Assembly (NCBI GenBank): GCA_964620325.1
Contig: CAZUIM010000006.1
Location: 1 to 64,000, forward strand
Direction of reading: 5' to 3'
DNA from: CAZMYM01 sp964620325
GTDB lineage: Bacteria > Bipolaricaulota > Bipolaricaulia > UBA7950 > UBA9294
Length of the DNA stretch: 64,000 nt
Shown here: positions 17,384-26,600 of the stretch, in pieces
Layout of the letters: each line of letters opens with the position of its first letter
How positions within the stretch are numbered: the first letter of the stretch is position 1
The notes under the pieces: model-generated
What the model was told of the DNA's origin: nothing
Databases searched by the model: none
What the model saw: the letters and a program-made list of their open reading frames with translations, nothing else
Program-made: the position numbers and the translations under genes

Positions 17384-17478
17384 GTGGCACGGAGGGACGC
17401 GGTACTCTGTTCGGTCGCGGTCCACACGGGTCCGTGCTTCGGGCGCCTCGGGGTGCTCGACGAAGGAGGGATGTCCAG

Positions 17479-18825
17479 GTGCTAGGCGAAGCCCGCATGG
17501 CCGAGATCGCACAGCAGGTGTTGCGTGTCTCCGAGGCCGACCAGACCGAGGTTGCAGTGACCAGAAACGCGTCACACCTCACCCGGTTTGCGGCGAACAC
17601 GATTCATCAGAACGTCTCGGAGACCGACGTGACGATCCGCGTTCGTTCGGTCATCGACAACAAGACCGGCGTGGCATCCGGGAACGAGCTCGACGAGGCC
17701 GGGTTGAAGCGGATCGTCGGCGCGGCGGAGACGATCGCGCGGTTCCAGAAGGCCAATCCCGACTTTCGCTCGCTTCCCGGACCGGCACCGATCCGCGCCG
17801 TCGACGCGTTCGTCGAGGAGACGGCGTCGACGACGCCGATGGATCGAGCCGAGGGGGCCGAGCGAATTCTGACGTTGTCGCGATCCAAGGGGCTCGAAGC
17901 GGCCGGGGCATTCGCGACAGACGATCAGGAACTCTACATCGCCAATTCCCTCGGCGTCGGCGCGTATCATCGGGGAACGGTCGCGAGCGTCCTCACCGTG
18001 ATCATGGGCGAGAGCAGCTCGGGCTACGGCGCCGCCGGTTCGATCGACGTCGGCGACATCGACACTGAGGCGGTCGGCCGCGCTGCGGTCGAAAAGGCGA
18101 TTCGAAGTCGCAATCCCGAGTCGATCGAGCCGGGAGCCTACACGGTCATCCTTGAGGAAGAAGCCGTCGCCGACATGCTCTTCTACCTCGGGTACATGGG
18201 GTTCGGAGCGTTGGCCGTTCAGGAGGAACGAAGCTTCCTGTCCGGCAAGATCGGTCAGAAGGTCACCGGCGAGAAGATCACGATCTGGGACGACGGCCTC
18301 GATCCGCGCGGGATCCCGCTCCCGTTCGACTTCGAGGGCGTCCCGAAGCGGAAGGTCGTTCTGATCGAGAATGGGATCGCCCGCAGCGCCGTCCACGATT
18401 CGTTCACGGCCGGACGCGAGGAAGGAGCGACGTCGACCGGGCACGCACTTCCGATGCCGAACACCTTCGGCCCGCTTCCGATCAATCTGTTCATGGCGCC
18501 GGGAGACGCGACGAAGGAGGAGATGCTCGCTTCGATCGAACGGGGGATCTGGGTGACGCGGTTCCACTACACGAACATTGTTCATCCGGTGAAGACGATC
18601 CTGACGGGGATGACACGCGACGGGACCTTCCTGATCGAGAACGGAGAGATCACCAGGCCGCTGAAGAACTTGCGCTTCACCCAGAGCGTCCTCGAGGCGT
18701 TCGCCAGAGTCGACATGCTCGGAGCCGAGTTGAAGCTGGTGAAGGATGAGTGGAACCCGCTCGGAACGTGCGCTCCCGCCCTGAAGATCGATGGGTTCCA
18801 GTTCACGGGAACGACCGAGCACTAG
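17479..18825 (+). CDS. pmbA: TldE/PmbA-family protease subunit
   Basis: 448-residue partner of TldD. In the characterised pair, TldD and TldE form a heterodimeric zinc protease that trims modified peptides and degrades antitoxins; TldE lacks the metal site. This copy has no HExxxH motif and carries the family segments GVASGNELDEAG, GYGAAGSIDVGDID and DSFTAGREEGATSTGHALP. GTG at 17479, 8 nt after AAGGAGGG, is preferred to ATG at 17497. The next gene, tldD, starts 20 nt later. Confidence 0.9.
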   Translation: MLGEARMAEIAQQVLRVSEADQTEVAVTRNASHLTRFAANTIHQNVSETDVTIRVRSVIDNKTGVASGNELDEAGLKRIVGAAETIARFQKANPDFRSLPGPAPIRAVDAFVEETASTTPMDRAEGAERILTLSRSKGLEAAGAFATDDQELYIANSLGVGAYHRGTVASVLTVIMGESSSGYGAAGSIDVGDIDTEAVGRAAVEKAIRSRNPESIEPGAYTVILEEEAVADMLFYLGYMGFGALAVQEERSFLSGKIGQKVTGEKITIWDDGLDPRGIPLPFDFEGVPKRKVVLIENGIARSAVHDSFTAGREEGATSTGHALPMPNTFGPLPINLFMAPGDATKEEMLASIERGIWVTRFHYTNIVHPVKTILTGMTRDGTFLIENGEITRPLKNLRFTQSVLEAFARVDMLGAELKLVKDEWNPLGTCAPALKIDGFQFTGTTEH

Positions 18826-18845
18826 GCGAAGGAAGGGAGAACGAC

Positions 18846-20309
18846 ATGCGTGAATACACGGATCGTGCACTCGACGTCGCGAAATCTGCAGGCGCCTCCT
18901 ACGCCGACGTTCGGATCGTCCGCCTGGAATCGCAAGCGATCGGAGTGAAGAACGGAATCGTCCAGACGCTCTCTCTCGATGGAACGTTCGGATTCGGTGT
19001 CCGCGTCGTCGCCGACGGCGCGTGGGGGTTTGCCGCCAGCAATCGGTTGGAGAAGGCCGAGATCGACCGCGTTGCCAAACTGGCGGTCGAGATCGCCAAG
19101 GCGAGCGCGATCAGCAAGGCGGAGGACGTCGATATCGGGCCGCCGGAGATCCACGTTGACACGTACGTGACGCCGGTGGAGATCGATCCGTTCGAGGTCT
19201 CCCTCGAAGAGAAGATCGACTACCTCGTGCGGGCGGACAAAGAGGCGCGGGCGGTCGATGGCGTCAAGGTGTCGGAGGGGTCGCTCGGGTTCCAGCGTGA
19301 GACGAAGACGTTCGCCAGTACCGAGGGCTCGTTCATCGATCAGACGTTGATCGAATCGGGAGTCGGTCTGACCGTGATGGCGGTCGCCGAGGGCGAGATG
19401 CAGCAGCGCTCGTATCCGAACTCGTTCGGTCGGCATCAAGCGAAGGCCGGCTACGAGTTCCTGGCGCAGTGGGACCTGCCGGGGAAGGCTCGAAGCCTGG
19501 CGGAGGAGGCGGTCGCCCTCCTCTCCGCGCCGCAGTGCCCGAGCGGGACGACGACGATCATCCTCGACGGGCCGCAGCTCGGGCTCCAGATCCACGAGTC
19601 GTGCGGACACCCGGTCGAACTCGATCGCGTCTTCGGAACCGAGGCGGCCTTCGCCGGGACGAGTTTCCTCACGCCCGAGAAGTACGGGACGTTCTCCTAC
19701 GGATCGGAGATCGTGAACATCGTTTCCGATTCGGTCAGTCCGACCGGACTCGGGACGTACGGGTACGACGACGAGGGCGTGCCGGGACAGCGGACCGACA
19801 TCGTCAAGGACGGGCGCTTCGTCGGGTACCTCACGTCGCGGGAGACGGCGAGTCAGCTGCGGAAGATCCATCCGAACGCGCCGGCGCGTTCGAACGGTGC
19901 GATGCGGGCCGATGGCTGGAATCGGATCCCGATCATCCGGATGAACAACGTCAGTCTGATGCCGGGGGAATGGACGCTTGAGGATCTGATCGCCGACACG
20001 GACGACGGGATCTATATGATCACCAACAAGTCCTGGTCGATCGACGACCGTCGGTTGAACTTCCAGTTCGGGACCGAGCTCGCCTACGAAATCAGAAACG
20101 GGAAGCTCGGGCGGATGCTGAAAAATGCGACCTACACGGGGATGACACCGAAGTTCTGGGCCGGTTGCGACGCGATCTGCAACGCCGACCTGTGGCACAT
20201 CTGGGGGACGGCGAATTGCGGGAAGGGGCAACCCGGCCAGGTCGCTCACACGGGGCACGGCGCCTCGCCGGCGCGATTCCGCGATGTCCAAGTGGGAGTC
20301 ATGGGCTGA
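18846..20309 (+). CDS. tldD: TldD metalloprotease subunit
   Basis: 487-residue catalytic subunit. The zinc motif HExxxH is present as HESCGH (residues 250-255), followed by the C-terminal cysteine region WGTANCGKGQPGQ that supplies a further ligand. Other family marks: YADVRIVRLESQ at the N-terminus and GTYGYDDEGVPGQRT. The substrate in this organism is unknown; no RiPP precursor or toxin-antitoxin module is seen nearby. It forms a two-gene operon with pmbA. Confidence 0.94.
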   Translation: MREYTDRALDVAKSAGASYADVRIVRLESQAIGVKNGIVQTLSLDGTFGFGVRVVADGAWGFAASNRLEKAEIDRVAKLAVEIAKASAISKAEDVDIGPPEIHVDTYVTPVEIDPFEVSLEEKIDYLVRADKEARAVDGVKVSEGSLGFQRETKTFASTEGSFIDQTLIESGVGLTVMAVAEGEMQQRSYPNSFGRHQAKAGYEFLAQWDLPGKARSLAEEAVALLSAPQCPSGTTTIILDGPQLGLQIHESCGHPVELDRVFGTEAAFAGTSFLTPEKYGTFSYGSEIVNIVSDSVSPTGLGTYGYDDEGVPGQRTDIVKDGRFVGYLTSRETASQLRKIHPNAPARSNGAMRADGWNRIPIIRMNNVSLMPGEWTLEDLIADTDDGIYMITNKSWSIDDRRLNFQFGTELAYEIRNGKLGRMLKNATYTGMTPKFWAGCDAICNADLWHIWGTANCGKGQPGQVAHTGHGASPARFRDVQVGVMG

Positions 20310-20392
20310 ACGAGGAATTTCGAGGTCATGAAGGACTCGAGCGAAGATCCGCGTCGTCGTGATCCGGAGAGCGAGTGGGATCTATCCGCCGC

Positions 20393-20905
20393 CTACAGAG
20401 CGAGGGCGCGAACGAGCAACCCGATCCACGCGAGGAGGAAGAAGAGAGGGACCGCGCCGGTGAAGAGCCGCGGCGCGAGGCGGGCCGACAGAGGGAGCCG
20501 CGATACCGACGGGAGCCACTCGTCGCACGTCCAGTTCGAGGCGGCGACGCAGACCCGTTCACCGTCGGAGAGGCGATGGAGGTTTCGCAGAAACTCGGCG
20601 CCCGCGAACTGGCCCTCGATTCCTCGAAGCAGCCTACTCAAGTGGGTTGCCTCGCTGCGGATCCTTGCGGTCGATCCCAACCAGGCGATCGTCGAGACGA
20701 TGGCGACTGCGATCAGCCCGAACTCGAGGTAGAGATGGAACCCTCGGAGTGGGATCGGTTCGACCGAAACGAGGAAGACGAGGCCGATCCCCAGAATCGC
20801 TTCTGCGATCAGCCCTCCAAAGAAGGACGACCATGCGGTTCGCTCTTTGGCGGCGGCTGTCTGTGTGAGTGCGAGATAGACCATCAGCCATTGATCGAGT
20901 TCCAC
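20393..20905 (-). CDS. membrane protein of unknown function
   Basis: 170-residue protein with three predicted membrane helices (about residues 27-47, 59-78 and 149-167) and a soluble loop of about 70 residues between helices 2 and 3 containing two cysteines (CVAASNWTC). GTG start preceded by GGGGGTT. Convergent with tldD. No family recognised. Confidence 0.6.
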   Translation of the reverse strand: MELDQWLMVYLALTQTAAAKERTAWSSFFGGLIAEAILGIGLVFLVSVEPIPLRGFHLYLEFGLIAVAIVSTIAWLGSTARIRSEATHLSRLLRGIEGQFAGAEFLRNLHRLSDGERVCVAASNWTCDEWLPSVSRLPLSARLAPRLFTGAVPLFFLLAWIGLLVRALAL

Positions 20906-21019
20906 AGAACCCCCTATCGTGCTGCGAATCGTCCGAGGAAAACGATCGGCCGAACCCGCGCGAAGGGAAAGGGAATCGGTTCAGAACGACCAGGACAGAT
21001 GTCCGTTCGTTCCGACCTT

Positions 21020-21048
21020 TTGACCGAGAAGCTGCGTGAGAGTATGGT
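21020..21048 (+). promoter_or_regulatory. promoter of the GGDEF gene
   Basis: TTGACC (21020-21025) and TATGGT (21043-21048), 17 bp apart. The expected start near 21055 lies downstream of a possible GTG start at 21051 and upstream of the ATG at 21093, which helps choose the latter. Confidence 0.6.
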
Positions 21049-21092
21049 AGGTGTTCGAAGCCCGCGCGGGATTCAGGGAGGCGCTCCCATCG

Positions 21093-22487
21093 ATGCAGGC
21101 CCCTGCGGAGGATCGTTCGCCAACAGGAAGGGATCTCGTTTGGAGAATCCTCGACGAGGTGGCCGGCTGCGTGACGGCGCAGACGCCGTTCCGGCGTGTC
21201 CTCGTGTCGCTCTACGAAGAGCCGATCACGCCCGGTTCCGAGGCCTCGCGATCCTCGATCGCTGAGTACGCCAGTCGGGGCCTATCCCTGGAGCACGAGG
21301 ATCTCGTCGCTCGCTTCGTCGCCGCAGGTGGCGTTGTCTCCGGCGAGCGGTACGCCGTTTCGACGCGTCGAAGCCGATCCTATTTCTTCCCTGGTGGCGC
21401 AGTTCTCCCGTCGATGACGTTTCGCGTTCCGTCTCTGCGAAGGTTCATGGGGAACGGGGGATGGTCGGCCGATGACGTGCTCCTGATCCCATTCTGGAAC
21501 GAAGAGGAGGTCATCGGACAGATCTCGATCGACGATCCGCTCGACGGAGCGCGGCCAAACGGCGACGTGCTCCTCCGACTCGAGGACCTCGCCGAGTTGG
21601 TGGCCGTGGCGTTGCGAGACGCGCGCAAGCTGGAATGGCTCTCCGAGACGCATCGCGTCTTCCAGTTTCTCACGGAGAGTGCGATGACCGGCGTCCTGGT
21701 CGTCCGCAGTGACGAGGCGCACTACGTCAATCGGCGAGCGTGCGAACTCCTCGGATACTCGAAGGAGGAGCTTCTCTCTCTCAGTCCGTGGTGGCAGGTC
21801 GTCCACCCTGACGATCGGCCGGCGGCCTGGACGCGAGATGGGGATCCGCCCGACATGGGGGGGACGATCCGGGCGATCCGCCGCGACGGGCGCATGATCT
21901 GGCTGACCACGTCCGTCTATCCGATGGAGCACGAGCGGGGGGACGGGTTTGTTCTGCATTTCTACGACATCACCGATCGTGTGGAGACGGAGTCGCAGCT
22001 CAAGGACAAGGCGCTTCGAGACCCGCTCACCGGACTGCTCAACCGGAGCTACTTCGAGGACGCGATTCGAACGGAGATCGAACGGTCGAAGCGGTACAAG
22101 CGTCCGCTGACGTTGATGATGGCCGATCTGGCCGGATTCAAGCAGGTCAACGATCGACTCGGACATCAGGAGGGAGATCGGATTCTCGTCGGCGTTGCCG
22201 GCGTCATCCGTCAGCAGCTTCGCGACAGTGACTGGGTCGTCCGCTACGGCGGCGATGAGTTCTTGTTCGTTCTGCCGGAAACGGGATCCGAGGTGGAGAC
22301 GCTCGAAAGCCGCTTGAGTCTGGCAGTTGCGGATTGGTGTGACGCGAACGTCGACGAGGTGAGGGTCGAAGTCGACTTCGGCTGGGCGACTTGGACGCTC
22401 GATCATCAACACGACGTCACCGACCTCGTCCGAGAGGCCGATCAGATGCTCTACCGAGAGAAAGGGAAGCGGGCGACATCACGATAG
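21093..22487 (+). CDS. diguanylate cyclase with GAF and PAS domains
   Basis: 464-residue soluble enzyme that should make c-di-GMP from two GTP. Order: GAF-like domain (about 1-190), PAS domain (about 195-310, with VNRRACELLGYSKEELL and the PAC end FYDITDRVE), then GGDEF. The active-site motif is GGDEF at 386-390, preceded by RDSD at 377-380, exactly five residues upstream, which is the RxxD product-inhibition I-site. No EAL or HD-GYP domain. ATG at 21093 follows GGGAGG and fits the promoter. It lies 0.5 kb upstream of a c-di-GMP riboswitch. Confidence 0.92.
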   Translation: MQAPAEDRSPTGRDLVWRILDEVAGCVTAQTPFRRVLVSLYEEPITPGSEASRSSIAEYASRGLSLEHEDLVARFVAAGGVVSGERYAVSTRRSRSYFFPGGAVLPSMTFRVPSLRRFMGNGGWSADDVLLIPFWNEEEVIGQISIDDPLDGARPNGDVLLRLEDLAELVAVALRDARKLEWLSETHRVFQFLTESAMTGVLVVRSDEAHYVNRRACELLGYSKEELLSLSPWWQVVHPDDRPAAWTRDGDPPDMGGTIRAIRRDGRMIWLTTSVYPMEHERGDGFVLHFYDITDRVETESQLKDKALRDPLTGLLNRSYFEDAIRTEIERSKRYKRPLTLMMADLAGFKQVNDRLGHQEGDRILVGVAGVIRQQLRDSDWVVRYGGDEFLFVLPETGSEVETLESRLSLAVADWCDANVDEVRVEVDFGWATWTLDHQHDVTDLVREADQMLYREKGKRATSR

Positions 22488-22559
22488 TCAGCGAGTCGCC
22501 GATCGGAGTGCGCCGCTTTCGAGTATCCTACGGCGATCATGAACCTTCGGGGGTGAGGT

Positions 22560-22721
22560 ATGGAAGGGATCGCGAAACTCATCTCGGCCTCGGCGTGGGC
22601 TCTCGTTGCGTTGGCGCTCGCCGCCGGGATTCCGTTCGCTTGGCGCAAGCTCATCGCCTGGCTCGACGCACGCACACAGGTCGCCCTCGCAGAGGCCGTC
22701 CGCCGTATGATCGAAGAGTGA
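22560..22721 (+). CDS. small single-helix membrane protein
   Basis: 53-residue protein: one hydrophobic helix (about residues 11-27, WALVALALAAGIPFAW) followed by an amphipathic, charged C-terminal helix. ATG at 22560 has GGGGGTGAGG immediately before it. It lies between the diguanylate cyclase and the riboswitch. No family recognised. Confidence 0.5.
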   Translation: MEGIAKLISASAWALVALALAAGIPFAWRKLIAWLDARTQVALAEAVRRMIEE

Positions 22722-22916
22722 CCTAGACGGGCGTTCTCCGCCGACGTTCCTCTACCTGATGGTCGGGCGCCGCCGGATCATGAGCTCGGCGACTTCCGTT
22801 GTGCACCCTCCCTCTCGGCGCTCTCGCGACGTTTCACCTTGCAAGAACTGTAAACCATCCGTACTGCCAGTCAATCGGATACATTCATTATTCCTGGAAG
22901 GGACTAGTTAACATAG
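22722..22916. other. AT-rich upstream region, no gene
   Basis: No coding frame is supported. From about 22850 the sequence becomes markedly AT-rich relative to the surrounding GC-rich DNA, leading into the riboswitch promoter. This may be an UP-element-like or regulator-binding region. Confidence 0.45.
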
Positions 22917-22944
22917 TTGACAATTGCTAAGACTCTGCTATAGT
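22917..22944 (+). promoter_or_regulatory. promoter of the riboswitch-controlled operon
   Basis: Consensus TTGACA (22917-22922), 16-bp spacer, TATAGT (22939-22944). Expected transcription start near 22951, about 23 nt before the riboswitch P1 helix. Confidence 0.85.
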
Positions 22945-22973
22945 GATTGAGTCAAAAAGGGCAAGGACGGAGT

Positions 22974-23056
22974 GCTCTGAGAAAGGTAAACCCGCCGGAA
23001 GGCGGGGGCACAAAGCATCGGGGCCGGTGAGGGGCGGCCAGCCGTGCTGCCGGAGC
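22974..23056 (+). promoter_or_regulatory. cyclic-di-GMP-I (GEMM) riboswitch
   Basis: The fold and core match the GEMM-I aptamer. P1 is GCTCTG (22974-22979) with CGGAGC (23051-23056). The core AAAGGTAAACC is followed by a 6-bp helix (22991-22996/23001-23006) capped by the GNRA tetraloop GGAA, then GGGGCACAAAGC. A third helix pairs GCA/TGC, CGG/CCG and GGCC/GGCC, with an AG bulge. Aligned by eye to the Vibrio Vc2 aptamer, the guanine at 22985 corresponds to G20, A at 23012 to A47 and C at 23050 to C92. G at the G20 position predicts c-di-GMP rather than 3',3'-cGAMP as ligand. It lies between the promoter at 22917 and the MshEN-like gene. Confidence 0.87.
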
Positions 23057-23120
23057 CAACGAACGTAGGAGGAGGCGGTGCTGGCTGCCCATGGGTTGAG
23101 TGCGCGAGTGTTGTCGAAGT

Positions 23121-23157
23121 GGGCTTCCCGTCATTCCGGGGAGCCTCTTTGTTCTTT
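23121..23157 (+). terminator. intrinsic terminator, expression platform of the riboswitch
   Basis: 9-bp stem GGCTTCCCG (23122-23130) / CGGGGAGCC (23137-23145) with one G-T pair and a 6-nt loop, followed by the T-rich TCTTTGTTCTTT (23146-23157). The 5' strand GGCTTC can also pair with GGAGCC (23052-23057), the 3' strand of riboswitch P1, giving a possible antiterminator. Confidence 0.75.
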
Positions 23158-23214
23158 CGGTTCGATGTGTGAACGTTTCCGGCGACGCTTCCCAGCAGCG
23201 GTACTCTCGGAGGT

Positions 23215-23246
23215 CTCCTTCGAAGCGCTCCTTCGTTCGAAGGAGG
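23215..23246 (+). promoter_or_regulatory. hairpin masking the ribosome binding site
   Basis: Perfect 10-bp inverted repeat CTCCTTCGAA (23215-23224) / TTCGAAGGAG (23236-23245), 11-nt loop. The 3' arm contains most of the GGAGG Shine-Dalgarno site (23242-23246) of the gene starting at 23254. It could give a second, translational level of control below the riboswitch. Confidence 0.65.
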
Positions 23247-23253
23247 TGACGTG

Positions 23254-23634
23254 ATGGCACTTGCTGCGGGAACTCCCGCAAGGTCGATACACAAACAGTT
23301 TGAAGCGCTTCTCGCTTCGTATCGACTCGAGTCTCAGCGAGGGATCCCCATGTCAGTTCACCAACGGTACGAAGACCGCCTGGCGCACCTGCGCGAGGAG
23401 CTGCGAAATCGGAAGGCGGCGTGCCCGATCGGCGAAGTGCTGAAGCGTATGGGAGCAGTCGACGAAGAGGGACTCGCCAGCGCACTGCGGACACAGGAAG
23501 CGAACGGGAAGAGAAGGCTCCTGGGCGAGATCCTCGTCGACTTGGGGTGGGTCGACAGGTCGGCGGTGAAGGCGGCAGTTTCGGTACAGACGACCTCTCT
23601 CCGGTCGGAGAGGGAGGATCGAGAGTGTGTTTGA
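23254..23634 (+). CDS. free-standing MshEN/GspE-N-like protein
   Basis: 126-residue protein. The N-terminal half is a charged helical region. The C-terminal half holds two tandem repeats of the MshEN/GspE-N type: IGEVLKRMGAVDEEGLASAL..Q (residues 59-81) and LLGEILVDLGWVDRSAVKAAV..Q (89-112), matching the pattern G-x-x-L (8-10 residues) L-x-x-x-L-x-x-Q. In the characterised MshE ATPase this domain binds c-di-GMP. The arginine that starts each consensus repeat is replaced in repeat 1 (proline) and shifted by one in repeat 2, so binding is not assured. No ATPase domain follows. First gene after the c-di-GMP riboswitch; the next gene is 38 nt away. Confidence 0.72.
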   Translation: MALAAGTPARSIHKQFEALLASYRLESQRGIPMSVHQRYEDRLAHLREELRNRKAACPIGEVLKRMGAVDEEGLASALRTQEANGKRRLLGEILVDLGWVDRSAVKAAVSVQTTSLRSEREDRECV

Positions 23635-23672
23635 GAAGTGTTTCACGGGGGTCTCGGGTCAAGGAGGTAGCG

Positions 23673-26600
23673 ATGAATTGCATGAGAGGTCGACTTGCGA
23701 TGGTGGGCGCTGTTCTTCTGGTTCTTGCTTGCTGCGGCGTGGCAGGGATGGCTGGATCCACCGCGGATGCCGCAGATTGGCTGGCGAGCCAACAGGACGC
23801 GGCTGGATGGTTCCCCTGGACGCCCGGTGGAGGAGCAACCACGAACACGCAGGGGCCATCGGGGTTGGGGATACTGAGTGCGTATCTACATACGAAGACG
23901 AGCGGGTACCTGCTGTCGGCAACAGATAACGGGGACTACATGCTCGACCCGATGTGGGTTAGTCTTTCGGTCTACACCGACGGTGATCCCCGCTTCGCCA
24001 CCCACGACCCCCTGTTCATGGAATCGTTGACTGTCGCCATGGGTGATCTCCAGTACGCCGACTTCGTCCAAGCGAACTTCTGGGACAAGCTGGCGGCCGG
24101 AACCTACGGGGAGTCCAACGACCTCGATGCTGCCGGCTTTGGCGCAGCCGTGGTCAACGGCAGAAACGGTCAGGGGATCGTCGAGCTGTCTCCCTGGGAT
24201 CTGTCCGCGACCGCGATTGCGGCGCACCTTGCAGGGGAATACGCGACTCGGGATGCACTCATGGGTGCGGTCCTCGACGGACTCGCGGCAACCACGAGCG
24301 CGGGCGGCTTCGATGTCATCGGGCTCGCAGGTGCTGTTTGGGCCTCGGCCATGACAGGGATCGACTTGGATCCCGCGACCGGTGTCTATGCCGGGGCGGA
24401 TTCCACGGCTGACCTGGCAGCTACCTTGGCCGGTTTCACGCTGGACTCGGACGATGGGGCCTGGCTTTGCGACTCCACCGTCGATGCGAGCGACGACTCC
24501 AACGCGGACACCCAGACGACCGCGTTCGCGATCGCAGCTCTCAACGCGTTCGACCGGGCGACCTACGTCAGACAGATTGCTCGGGGCGTCACGTTCATCC
24601 GCAGCCTTCAGCAAGCCGATGGCCAGTTCCTCTGCTATCCTGGAGCGCCGCTCGACGATACCGGCAGTGTCGAGGTGAACGCGGAAGCGATCTCGGCCAT
24701 CGTCTACGCCGCGCCGCCGACCGTCTACGTCGACGACGACTTCGCCGGACTCGGACTGGGCGATGACCCGGCCGGCGATGGCGTCGCGTTCGGCTACGAC
24801 GCGTTCGACACGATCCAGGATGGAGTGGACGGCGTCGCCGGGAGCACGGTCAACGTAGCGCCCGGGATCTACACCCCAGCTGCCAGAATCACCATCGACA
24901 ATGTTGGGCTTCTGCTCGTGGGGCCGCAGGCGGGAATCGATCCCCGTCCCAGCGCGGGGACGACGCGCATTCCCGGTGATGCATCGAGTGAAGCGATCAT
25001 CGACGGCGGAGGAATGTCGACCATCCTCTACATCGATGCGGATGACGTTTTGATCGAGGGTTTGGAAATCAGGAACGGGTCAGGAGACTTGATCACGTCT
25101 CCGTCGTCGACGACGCAATACCGCCCGGTCGTGCGATACAACATCATCCACGGCTCCAGCGGCGACGAGGGAATCCAGCTGAAGAACGTGGTCGATGCGG
25201 TCATCGAGTACAACCACGTCTACGACACAGGCGGCGACGGGATCAACATCGGCTACGATTCCGTAGGCGGAACTATCCAGTACAACGAAGTGCACGACAT
25301 CGATTCGCCTGACGGCGCGATCTATGTCTATGGCACACCGAACGTGACCATCAAAGGCAACGTCGTGTACAACGTTCACAACAACGACGGGATCAAGCTG
25401 GGGAGCAAGAACGGTGCTGACGCAGGTCAGGCCGGCGGGCTCATTCAGCAGAACATCGTCTACGACACGGCGCAAGACGGCATCGCGATCTACATGAGTC
25501 ATGTCGATGTCGAAGGAAACGAGGTCTCCGGTAGTAGCAGTGAGAACGGGGCCATCTATCTGGCGTGGGCCATCACAGATGTCTCGTTGATCGGCAATGT
25601 CGTACACGACAACACACTGGATCCTGGGAAGCGGGGAACCCCAGCGGGGATCCTTATTGGAACGGCAGTCGATGCCGCCGACATCACCATCCACTACAAC
25701 AGCATCAGCGGGAATGCCCCTTTCGGACTGACCAACTTGACCGGTATGGACGTTGATGCGGCTCTTAACTGGTGGGGAGCGGCGAGCGGTGCTAGTCATG
25801 CAAGCAATCCCGCTGGGACCGGCGACGCAGTCAGCGACAACGTGATCTATAGTCCGTGGCTGGGGACAAATCCCGACGGTGATGCGGGGACGATCGGCGT
25901 ACAAGTGACGGCTCCGATGCTGATCGTCGTGGATGACGTTGGGCCCGAACCTGAGACGGCGAACGGCAACAGGGGCTACATGAATCAGGCGATCTTCGGG
26001 TCGAACGAGTTGCCGTACGTCGACACGATCGAGGTCCGTCACGGGACGTACGACGCGAGCGAGCCGATCACCGACGGGGTGGAGATCGTCAGCGAGGTCG
26101 GCTCGGCGGCGCACACGACGCTGACCGGACCGATCACGATCGACGCGCCGGAGGTCCTGCTGGGGAGGATCCGGCAGGGATTCACGGTGACCGGACCGAT
26201 CACGGTCGGGACCGGGGTCGACGCGACGACGATCCACATCAATTGGAACGACCTGTACGACCTGGTGACGAACAACGGCGACGGGATGCTGGACGCGACG
26301 TTCAACTACTGGGGCGAAGACGGACCGGACACGGTCGGTCTGGTGAACGTGAACCCGCTCCTGCCGGAGAGCTCGGACACGATCGTCGGGTACATGGACG
26401 GTCACCGGATGAACGCCGCCGAGGCGATCGCCTTTTCGCACTACCTGAAAGCCGGCTACTCGGTGCGCGAGGCGCTGATTGCGATGCAGTTCTCGTCGAC
26501 GTTCGGCGGGTTCTCGATGGAGGAGCTGGACGAGCTGATCGACGAGTACGGAGCGGGCGCGGTGCGTCTGGCGCTGAACATGAGCGGCGGGGACTGGGAC

